NCBI GenBank assembly: GCA_015227615.1
Contig: JAALGZ010000007.1
Coordinates: 62,001 to 126,000 of the forward strand
Direction: 5' to 3'
Source: Labyrinthula sp. Ha
Lineage: Eukaryota; Sar; Bigyra; Labyrinthulida; Labyrinthulaceae
Length of the DNA: 64,000 bases
Shown here: positions 54,847 through 64,000 of the stretch, piece by piece
How the letters are laid out: every line of letters begins with the position of its first letter
Position numbering within the stretch: the stretch's first letter is position 1
Position numbers and translations under genes: made by a program
The notes under the pieces: model-generated
Databases searched by the model: none
The model's input: the letters and a program-made list of their open reading frames with translations, nothing else
Told to the model about the DNA's origin: nothing

Positions 54847-56112
54847 ATGTCTTTTAATTCTTTCAATTCCATACAAGTTTCTCCCGAAAAATTGAACAGC
54901 GACAATTATACTCATAGTTCTCTCAGTTGCTTCACGGAAAACATGCGGAATGATACCATTGCGACAAAGAATAAGTGGAAAAAAGCAGTACATGGACATA
55001 CGAAGCGAGAAATTAATCATGCAGGAACTGAGGGAGGTTCTATCGGGAGGAGAAATCATGAATGCAGGAGTACAAAATCAGAAAGAAAGGGTTTTTCAAG
55101 AGCTCCTCGGAGCAAAAAAATGTTACCCAAAACCCCAAGAAAGCATCGTCGCCAGCAATCAGGATCATCCGCAAATGTTATCCGCTTGCTAAAACAGGTT
55201 AAAGGTGACAATAATAAGCTGAAACTTGAAAATCAACGCCAGAGAAAACATTTGAGGATTATTAAACTGGATCGTGACGGAATAAAAAAGAAATGTGCAG
55301 ATAAAGAGCAGAAACTTAAGAAACAAGTCGCGGAAACTTCCTTTTGGGTCTCCAAGGCTGAAAAAGCGTTGCTGCAGGTAAAGCGACTAAAGAGTCAAAA
55401 AGTTTTATGTACCCAAAGAAACATTAAAACACCAGTGAAAATTCGCTCGGGTTCATTTCAAGGTAAGCTTATGACAAAATCTGTGGAGGATAAAAAGGGA
55501 ATCAGATCTATCCTACTGAGAAGACGAGGAGTACAGACTTTAGAGTATCAAACGAAGGAGATAGAAATGAAAAATAAGAACAGAGCACAGGTGGAAGAAT
55601 TGGAGGACCGATTATCAGTAAGTTTTCAAAACTATAGTGCGCTACAGAAAACACATGAGCGTGCTTTGCGGGAACTTCGGCGCTCTAAAACCGAATCCAC
55701 GAAAATGAAGTCTACATTATCGGAACTTATGGAGAAGTTAGATAAATCAAGAAATAAGATCCTTGATCTTACGAGACAAGTTGGGGTACTGCAGATGAAA
55801 CTTAACCAGGTTAAGGCAATAGATCAGTTGAAACAGGCACAATCAGAAGATGAGTTAGGTGAGTCTAGGGAGACAGAACCTGACCCGGAGGAGGTTTCCT
55901 TCTACACTAAAGACAAGAAACAAGAGCGGTTTAAGAGGAGGGCAAAGCTAGGGGGAAATTTACAAAAATCGGCAAAGTTTCACCGATGTCAAAGAAGTTG
56001 CTCTGAGAGTATCTTGGGGATCAGCGCGCCTGCAAGTAAACAGGAACCAGCGGTCAACCTTGTGATATATGATAAATACAGGAAGTTAAAAAATTTGTAT
56101 AGAAAACACTAA
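54847..56112 (+). CDS. Basic coiled-coil protein of unknown function
   Basis: 421 residues starting at ATG 54847. Residues 1-105 are polar and basic without predicted fold. Two coiled coils follow, about 108-185 (VIRLLKQVKGDNNKLKLENQ...) and 238-335 (KNRAQVEELEDRLSVSFQN...ELMEKLDKSRNKI), separated by a basic Ser/Arg/Gly linker. The tail is acidic, then basic (QERFKRRAKLGG). The charge and heptads suggest a cytoskeletal, centrosomal or chromatin scaffold, but no family is recognised. The 57-nt gap after the TTC38 stop means that either the promoter lies inside TTC38 or the two are co-transcribed. Confidence 0.65.
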   Translation: MSFNSFNSIQVSPEKLNSDNYTHSSLSCFTENMRNDTIATKNKWKKAVHGHTKREINHAGTEGGSIGRRNHECRSTKSERKGFSRAPRSKKMLPKTPRKHRRQQSGSSANVIRLLKQVKGDNNKLKLENQRQRKHLRIIKLDRDGIKKKCADKEQKLKKQVAETSFWVSKAEKALLQVKRLKSQKVLCTQRNIKTPVKIRSGSFQGKLMTKSVEDKKGIRSILLRRRGVQTLEYQTKEIEMKNKNRAQVEELEDRLSVSFQNYSALQKTHERALRELRRSKTESTKMKSTLSELMEKLDKSRNKILDLTRQVGVLQMKLNQVKAIDQLKQAQSEDELGESRETEPDPEEVSFYTKDKKQERFKRRAKLGGNLQKSAKFHRCQRSCSESILGISAPASKQEPAVNLVIYDKYRKLKNLYRKH

Positions 56113-57420
56113 GACTTGAGTTTTTGGTGTATCATGTTCAATCCAAAAATTTTATACCAATGTGAAAATATTGTTGAACGAATGCTGGAAAGTACATAGC
56201 TCTATAGTAATTAAGGGGCAAAAACCTAAAAAAAAGCGAAGAGAACATAATTACTTCAAACTGCTAGAGGCACATGAAACTCAATCTCCTAGTTTAGCTG
56301 GATTGTGTTGAATAGCTCTTTTATCTTCTCAAAGTATTAAGTCTGGTTGGTACCAGAATACACAATATACCCACGTAAACCAATAATAAATACTAACCTT
56401 CAACAGATCGTCCTGCAAATGCAATTCCAATGATGTAGAGAATATGAACTTAAAGACAAGAATACTCAATTCCGTGCTTCTACTATATTATGAAAACTAG
56501 ACTCCACATAGCCAATGCTAGCGCGTTGAACAAGCATGTAAGTTATTCTTTACTCAAAAACATTGTTTTGGTCGCTTTTTTTAGCTTGGAATCATAGAAT
56601 GTCAACCCTTGGTCCAGTCTGTAACAAGAATTATAGTCTTTTTCATTTTAAAAGAAATTGTCAGACGCAAAGAGAAATTGTTTGATTAAAATCTCCGCTT
56701 TCGTTGCAATCATTTTCAAACAAGTTAATGTATGATGTTACTCTTGAATTGTTGTTTCTTATTCTAATTAATTTACTAATGTTTCTCTAATACTTCCATG
56801 CAGGATCCGAATTCGGGTTAAAAGCAACACCGTCACCAAGGATTATGGTTCTTGTATTCTAATCTCAATAGAACCTTGAACTTTTAAGGTGTCGGATATA
56901 TATAATAGGTGGGAGTAGCATCTTCAAATTTCCATAAATTCTTGAAATGCAACTTAAGAACTGGCTAAGCGAAATGCAACTATAATCTAATGAAACTTTG
57001 TTCAATCCTATAAACCCAGGATCTTTTTGAAGAATATTTTCTTGAAGAAGCCTTTGTTCTAGTAATCCCACAAGATATATACCAAAACAGGCAGAGGTTT
57101 ATGATCTTCAGTGGCGACTTAAGTAGTTTCAGATAAACTTGATGAGTTTCAGAATCTATACAATGATGTAAAATATACAAGTAAAGCCAGAGTCAGAAGA
57201 AAAACCTCGTTCTAAATTTTAGGTATTCTTGAAATATCTTTCTCGTGATACACGCTGTTATTACTATCTCTGAGTGAACATCTGGTTCAAGTTAAAATAG
57301 TAAATAGAGTATTGTATATATAAGCAAAAGTAAGTGGGAAAGTTGAAGGGTTACCAGAAGAAGTAAGAGTGCTAAGTTAAAAAGGAGGAACTTCCAGGAG
57401 GTACACTGATTCCTATTGCT
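56113..57420. other. Intergenic DNA (1.3 kb)
   Basis: AT-rich, with no gene recognised. Minus-strand frames of 66-68 codons near 56.9-57.2 kb lack motifs. Confidence 0.4.
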
Positions 57421-57426
57421 TTCTGT

Positions 57427-57890
57427 ATGATTCTAGAAATGATAGATAGAAGAGTAATATACAACAGAATAACACTGGTAGAACAAGATAAAGAAGTAAA
57501 ATACATTGCCCTCGTGGATTATAAGGTGTCAGTTACAGAAAATATTGAGCTAGCAATTAAGTTCCTAATGCAGTTGAAAGTTAGTCTAGTAAATTCTGAC
57601 CTAAACGCGTATCGAAGCAAAGACAAAACTAAGCAAAAGCTTTGAAAACAACAAGGGGAAAAGTTAGTAAGCCCATCAAGAGTACAGCATTAACAAGAAT
57701 TGTTTGCAGAAAAAAGAGACATGGCCTTTATTTGAAGGATTTAAGTGAATACAAGTTAGCAATGAGTAAATAGTATGTGCATGCGCTTTATTTTAGAATG
57801 ATGTTATTTGTGTATTGGTAGTTAATTGATAATTTGCACAAAATATGTATTTAGTTGTAAGTTGTAGCTCTGTAAATGCTTAGCATTTGC
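57427..57890 (+). mobile_element. Copia-like retroelement fragment: RNase H end plus LTR start (fossil)
   Basis: A short coding-like block (57427-57645) includes KEVKYIALVDYKVSVTENIE, resembling the copia RNase H block (SEYIALSDA...EAIWL). After it comes a repeat (about 57750-57890) shared with 2740-2890, the likely LTR start. The element is broken and truncated to its 3' end. The divergence between the two LTR-like copies indicates an old insertion. The family assignment is tentative. Confidence 0.4.
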
Positions 57891-60800
57891 TTTTGGCATA
57901 CTGGAATTTTGCTTGGTGTCATGCAACACAAAATAGCCGTAGAAGAGGAGCACCCTCAGTCTAACACCGCATAGACCTGTTGTATAACCTATCCAAACAA
58001 ACCCCGTTAAACCTGACCATCCGGGATCTTGTAGTATAACGAGTTACCAACCTTAACTATCATTGAAAGCTCTATGCTTCGGGTGAATATAGTGAAGATA
58101 TGATAGTTTACAAATTCGAAAAAGCTTAGGCTTCAATTATGCCTCGGTAAAACTATTTCAGAATAAAATACGAGCGCAGAATATCAACCCCCCCCTCCAT
58201 ATCACACCTGTTCACCTCTTTTAAATGTGGATGAAACTTTTTTAATCGCGCCTCAACTCAAGAGCCAGGATGCCGGATTATATTGCAACAGGAAATGAAT
58301 TACAAAAACCTCGAAAAAAACAAATGAAACTCCCCCACGTAGACCTCAAAATTAGTGAAATAATACAAAGAACAAGCAAAAAACAAAATGTGTAAGGACT
58401 AATGGGTAGCTTTATTTTTATACGGGAAGTAACTCAAAAAGATGGACCATGCGAGAATGGGAATTGAGCGCTGTACCAACACAAATCATCCCATACAACA
58501 AACCGTTACTCAAAGACAGAAGAGAAGAGTAGTAAAGTTAATGTATGACCCTCCTTAAATTCTTTTGACAACCTTTAGGTCCCGCTAGGAATCATTCCAC
58601 CAGCATTTCCATCTATGAACCTAAGTCTTTTACCATTTAAAACCGTTTCTGATAGAAATGGAGACCAAAAGTTTCCTGTTCTAGGCAACTCAAACGATGA
58701 CCTGACTAATTAGAGTATATCAGAGGTCTAGGAATAGCTCAAGCAACAAGTGAAGGCCAAAACATAGAAAGTTTCTATATACCTCTTTCTAATTACCTTG
58801 AACACGATACCTACAATCAACTCAAAAGAAAATTTTATTAAACGTCTTATACCCCTTCTCCTTTAGAATGTTGAAGTCCATCACTCAACAGATACTGTAT
58901 CTTTCAATACTCAAGAAACTAAAAAAGAAGCCAGGGCGTGCTCTAAAATGATTATTTTCACTTTTGACTTTATACAATATCACTGTCTTTGGTATGGATT
59001 ATGGGCATTGTACCGTTAGGACCTGCGGAAATGCAGTAGCAGCCACTGTATCGTTAAGGCCTAGGGAAACATAGGAGAGGGAACCCGCTATAGCGTACCA
59101 ATAAGTTTGTCAAGTATGACAATAGTATAGGTATAAATAGAATAATATCATTGGTAGATAGGATTTGTCATCACTATGTTGGATAATGCCATAGTGAAGA
59201 ACCCAACCAGTTAGCAATTAACCACAACAAAAGAAAGAATAAAAGTCACGTGCAAGCCAACCAAATTCAAGAAAAAGTACGAATTTGGTGCAACATCAAC
59301 AAATGGATAGAGGTTCTAGGTAATGATCACAACATCCATTGGATAGAGTTAAAAATGTTTCTAAGTTTATCAACAGGGATTTGTTCTGTTAAAGGTAGAG
59401 TAGGATCAGAATTTTCACCATAACGACACTTAACTGAATTGATTCCGCTTGGCGCTTTCACGAACTCTGTGAAAAATTTATGACTAACTAACCAATCCAC
59501 GGTGTTGGGCTCTCACAGAAGAAGATTGTCACGGTACAAGCTCTGGAAGTGCTCTTTTGATTTTATTTGCGTTACTTAAACTCGATCAATAAAACTTAAA
59601 TTATGCATCAAGCCCAGAAAAAACCTCTGAATCAAGAGTTAGAAGTAAAATCTGAGACTCTGATTGTAGTAATTCAGTGTTGATCATTCTATCTTGTCTT
59701 ATTGACCCTTGGTGTAAATATCAACCACTTTGAAAAGTCAGAACGAAAGACAGAAAACGTGAAACTTTCATTGGTACTACTCTTAGTTGCACAGAGCTAA
59801 TATCCCATCAATCAACTCAAAGAACTCCTTTGATGTGCATTTTGTCATGAAGGCAAGCAATAGAAGAAAACCTAAAGAGCTTCCTTCAACAAAAACTGGT
59901 AACTTTGGTAACAAGGCAGTGCCACAAACAAGCAAAACAAAATAAAGTGGAAATGGACTCGAAGAACCCCTTTGATGTTCAAAATCCTAACGTTAGTAGC
60001 AACACAGTGCTGCATTATTGTAGTTCTTTAAGTAATTAATTAAAACTGAACATCAAAAGATCTTCCAAAACTGAAAAGCCGTCTCCTAATTTGACTAATT
60101 GGCAGATTCACAACAACATTCATTCTAGTGAGAACATCCAAGCACAGGTTACACAGTTTGAGCAACTTCAACATGTACCAACACTTTCGCGTATCAAAAC
60201 AAAAGTGCAACCAATCATTTCGAAACTGCACATTATTCCATCAAGAAGTTTACGACTAATGCAAACTTTAAATCCCCGGAAGCTTCTATTTGAGCCCTAT
60301 AATAATTGTTACCTGTACCCTTATTTTGATTAATGAAGGGCTAGTAAGTTCTATGAGGTGAATTTCATTTGAATGATGAACTAAAATACTTGTATAATGA
60401 GGTAAGAAGGCTCTACACGCTCAAATCATTATCTTAGCGCATTAGATATACTTAAGAATTGTATATCCTAAGTTAAACTTATTGAAATAAATTCTGCAGA
60501 GTAACGACTTAAAAGTTCATTGTTTGACCAACCTACGAGTACCGCTTAATTTTCAGAATATTTTGTATGCACTCAGGTTTATGATGGTACTTAGTTTCTA
60601 CCAGTAATAAACTGTTGGTTGCGTTATTAATGTGGAATATAACTCTCTTAACTTAATGGCTATGGTGGTGTATTAGTACTCACAGAGTTTCTGTACAGTT
60701 ATCATGACTACTGTAACTCTGTTTACGCTGAATGGTACCAATCTTACCTAATTTCAATCATGTACTAAGATCATGAAAAACATGTTAAATCTACAGGAGT

Positions 60801-62615
60801 GCTCCTACAGTAGCAGAATACAGAGAGGTAAACACCCCCTTAGGGCACTCGGGTGAGTCACTAGAACCACAAGTTTGTTGAGTCTCTGTATTTAAAAGCT
60901 GTTCTTAGCCCTTCAGAAATGGATTTTGTAAAACCCTAAGTTGTATTTTATCAAAATAGTTCCTCGACGAACAGGTGGCCTGTTTACTATACATCTAAGG
61001 TAGGAAAACCCTCTCTGTTCTGACTAAATTAAGTGCGTTACAAGTACTGGGAAAGTTCGTAAGGTAAATATGATTATGGAATGCATAATTCGCATTAGCT
61101 GTTATATTTTATGCTTAAAATCAAGGATTTTTCTTGCATTCTCTACATTGCATTGCTAAAATTATTGAACGAGATTGGCTCATCGAAAGCAAAGCCAAAT
61201 AGTACAAACCATAGGGTTTCTTTGCTAAAAAATGTTTTGTGTATTTTTCTAGTACTTAATTCAATAACGAATTGGGAAATTAGGACAACCGCGTAAATTA
61301 GCATTATTTGCTAACCAAATTTCCGCAAAAAACTATTTTCAAGCTATATCTTTTTCGCATCAGGTATATCCTTATTGACAGACACAACCCAAAGAAAACT
61401 TGAGGATAATAATACTTGAATGACATTCATTTTGAATAAACTCATTGTTATCATACAGCTGAAGCTTTTCTGAAAAGCTCTGTTAACTGGTGGATTCTAA
61501 AGAGTTGTACAGATTTAGTAGAGTCAATAAGCGCAATTTAGTTTACTTTAATTTCATTCTAGATCGCTTGCTACTATAATAGAAGATTCAGTTTAAAGTT
61601 CCAAAATTAAAATCCCTATTGTAGTTCTTATTTAGGCTCACATAACTGCGCTAAAATTCAGGGGAGTGGTACATGGCTATATATATTTCTGTAAATTGAA
61701 CTCTAGCACCCAGGTGTAATTGCGATTTGCCAGTTGCAAAAATGAAAAGTTTACTTTATACTTATTCCCAAAGCATTTTTTCTTAACAAAAAAATAAAGT
61801 AGTAGGGTAGAGATACCTAACTTTAAAATGGTTTTTATTATCAGCTTAATATGGTTTGAAGGTTCAATGAGCTGCAAGCAGCACCAACTGCATATTCAGG
61901 AAATAAAGTTAGGGTGTCTTTTCTATTCTCGTTCTAAGTAGTGGAGCATATTGTTTGATAGAAGATGTTATTTTGAAGAAGTTCAGAATTTCTAAAAGAG
62001 GGTTTTAAATATGCACTCACCCATGAACGGCATATGTTTTATTATGTTCATGGTTAAAGTGTTTTCACTATGATATGGATACTAATGCAGAATTGTAGTG
62101 TTCATTTTACTGTCTACCCTAAACGATAAGACCAACAAAAAACTTTCTTGCAAAAAAAGCTCAGTTTCATGTAGATTGATATAACCATTCAATCTTGTTA
62201 AACTTGGTTGTGTTGCGTATAGGTGAAACAGTTTCAATCATATTGCAAAACTGTATTGAATACACTTAAAGGTTATTCAAAGAACATAAATATTAAAATA
62301 TCACTAAAAATTCTTCAACAAAGAGGTGAAACTTTTCCGTCCAGACTCAAGAGGGAATAAGAATTTTCTTGGAATATTCTGATATCTCACTGATAAAGAA
62401 TAAATCTATTACTCCATTATGATAAGTGGTGTTATTTTATACTCTATATTTGCTGTTAAGAATCGACCATACATCCATAATATATACGAACCAATAATTT
62501 ATTGTCCCCATTTCTCACACGTGTCTTCAATAAGAACACATACAGATGCCCAGCAGAAAGCGTGTGATGAAGAACACTTTTATCAAACTTATTCAAAACC
62601 AAACAAAACAAAAGT
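57891..62615. other. Intergenic DNA (4.7 kb) with a coding-like but unidentifiable block
   Basis: 58.2-60.3 kb is less AT-rich than its surroundings and has patchy coding-like texture on both strands (for example an 80-codon plus-strand frame at 60091-60333), but no family can be named. It is presumably an old mobile element. A 28-bp motif (TACCGTTAGGACCTGCGGAA and relative) is repeated at 59009-59036 and 59047-59074. Nothing is recognised in 60.4-62.6 kb. Confidence 0.4.
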
Positions 62616-64000
62616 ATGAAAGAAACTCCACCACAAGATACAAAAACGGAATTAATAGATAAAGTTGATATTGGAGAAGAACCCAAGGTATATATGAGGT
62701 CATGGATTTATTTCTTAGGTTTATTTTCGGAGATGGATCGTGCTAGTCGCATACAGTATAACTATGTTCACTTGGGCCTTAGAAAGTTATAGACATGTCT
62801 CCTTAGTTTCAGAGTTTTCACTCTACTATGATACAACGAATGAGTTTAATCCAGGAGATGGAGAATGGGGAATAGATTCCATAGGTCTTGTTTCCACTTC
62901 AGTTGCTATGATCACATATCCAGTTGCTGGATATATGGTCGATAGATTTGGACTAATGAGTGTTATTTTTGGTGCTTTTCTTCAAGCATTTGGTGGTTGG
63001 GTTTATGTCTTAGGTGGTCACAATTTAAACATGGCATTGCTGGCAAGAGCAATTATCTCCACAGGTGGTGGATTTCTTGCAAGTTCTATGCTTAGAGTAA
63101 CAGGAAACTGGTTTCCACAGAAAGAAAGACTTTGGGCTATTGCAATAAATTTTTTTATTGGAGGTTTAGGAAGTTCTGCAGGTTTAGTTTTTCCTTTTGC
63201 TTTTGTGACTGGTGATGAAGTAGTTGATTTAGAGTTAAAAAGTTGCTTAGAAGTGTATAAAGACGAATACTTGAGTGAAGTTCATAATTCTACAGAGTGT
63301 CCTCTTGAAGCAGATAACAGTTTCTGTATATTTTATTTTTTGTCTTTTATTTTAGGTTGCGCTGCACCTACAGAGATTGACAGAATGTACCTTTATTTAG
63401 CACTAATATTGACAGGAAGTTTTCTACTCACCTTGATTTCTGTTAGAGATAAACCACCAACACCAATTGGATACTCAGGAGAAATTACAAAATCTGTCAA
63501 TATATTCAAAGCATATAAAACAGTATTTTCAAGAGCAAACTTTACTTTAATCAATCTTGCTGACTTTTGTGCCTCTGGAGTATTTTTTGTTGTGTACGCA
63601 ACAATCTCCCGTGTTATGCCTGCAAACTTAGTTGAAATTGCTATTTATGTTGCTTCAATTAGTTTTGTCATTACTTTTCCTATAAGTTATCCATATTCAC
63701 AATATGTTGGTAAGCGAAATGCTTATTATGATGCAACTGCTTGGTTATATTACGCTGGATTTTTGTGTTATTTGTTTGCGGTAATTGGTTTGGCTGTTGG
63801 AGGTAATGCGCAGTATTTGATTTTAATTGGAACATCTTTTGCTTCACTTTTATATGTTTTGTGGAAGATGACAATTTATGAATTAAAATTGGAATATGCA
63901 TTTACACCTGAGTTTGCTCTGCAAGGAACAGTAGTTTCTATTGATCGTATTTTCGCAAACTTATCATCTTTTGCATTTGTTGCAGCTATTCCACCAGAAA
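62616..64000 (+). CDS. MFS transporter, FLVCR-like (partial, runs off window)
   Basis: Multi-pass major facilitator of the FLVCR/SLC49 type (heme, choline or related solutes in known members). The 5' exon (62616-62687) encodes a polar tail. A 31-nt intron then joins GEEPK to VYFRRWIVLVAYSITMF, the family's Y-x-RRW entry into TM1. Motif A between TM2 and TM3 is GYMVDRFG; ARAIISTGGG, VTGNWFPQKERLWA and FFIGGLGSSAGLVFPF follow in FLVCR order. A second 30-nt intron (63326-63355) probably interrupts the region before TM7. At least 441 residues are present, and the 3' end lies outside the window. Substrate not determinable. Confidence 0.85.
62688..62718 (+). other. 31-nt spliceosomal intron in the MFS gene
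   Basis: Begins GTATATATGAGG and ends TTATTTCTTAG. Phase 0. Without splicing the frame reads into non-homologous sequence and soon stops; with splicing RRWIVLVAY follows directly. Confidence 0.87.
63326..63355 (+). other. Probable 30-nt stop-free intron in the MFS gene
   Basis: Begins GTATATTTTATTTT and ends TTTTATTTTAG. It is divisible by three and open, so unspliced mRNA would still be in frame. It encodes a hydrophobic insert (IFYFLSFILG) in a loop segment. Its donor shares GTATATTTT with the M8 intron. Confidence 0.78.

Noticed and set aside
1-64000. tRNA, rRNA or CRISPR features
   Set aside because: I looked for B-box-like GGTTCRANNCC sequences, rRNA core motifs and regularly spaced short repeats and saw none convincing. 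A covariance-model scan would be decisive.

Overview
The window is nuclear DNA from an AT-rich microbial eukaryote, most likely a protist or unicellular alga. The evidence is a set of eukaryote-specific genes: DNA polymerase epsilon subunit B, DPH2, an NTA1-type N-terminal amidase, a WDR76/CMR1 WD40 protein, a FAM86/METTL21-type methyltransferase, TTC38 and an FLVCR-like transporter. The lineage cannot be fixed from the sequence. Stop codons are standard: TAA, TAG and TGA all end clear genes. Most genes are single open frames. Where a frame breaks inside a conserved protein, one ultrashort GT-AG intron of 27-31 nt restores it. I could place seven such introns in six genes, and this is the most striking property of the window.

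Layout: 1-3.3 kb is non-coding, with a small foldback/MITE-like element and a retroelement relic. An M8 (leishmanolysin-like) protease gene follows (3.3-4.6 kb), then a 4.8 kb gap. Island A (9.4-15.6 kb) holds a membrane-anchored sulfotransferase, POLE2 and an ABHD/EMB8-type hydrolase. A 10 kb gene desert follows. NTA1 and an endonuclease/exonuclease/phosphatase-family gene lie at 25.6-29.0 kb. Island B (31.6-37.5 kb) is packed: an unidentified minus-strand gene, WDR76/CMR1, DPH2, a Kelch membrane protein and a small Thr/Pro-rich membrane protein. A nearly whole hAT DNA transposon lies at 40.9-43.2 kb. A methyltransferase and a 7-TM receptor-like protein face each other at 43.7-46.7 kb. A 6.7 kb desert is followed by TTC38 plus a coiled-coil protein in tandem (53.4-56.1 kb). 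A last desert holds a decayed copia-like fragment, and an MFS transporter runs off the right edge.

The architecture is bipartite. Within islands, neighbouring start codons can be 76 nt apart and convergent stop codons 2 or 20 nt apart. Between islands lie kilobases of AT-rich DNA with no recognisable gene. The genes are housekeeping functions (replication, translation-factor modification, protein turnover, methylation, transport) and do not form an obvious pathway. No CRISPR, rRNA or tRNA gene was recognised, and no self-contained novel system was found. The best leads are the uniform ultrashort introns, the unidentified gene at 31.6-32.3 kb, the receptor-like PA/7-TM protein, the large N-terminal region of the sulfotransferase, and the paired palindromes in front of the EEP gene.
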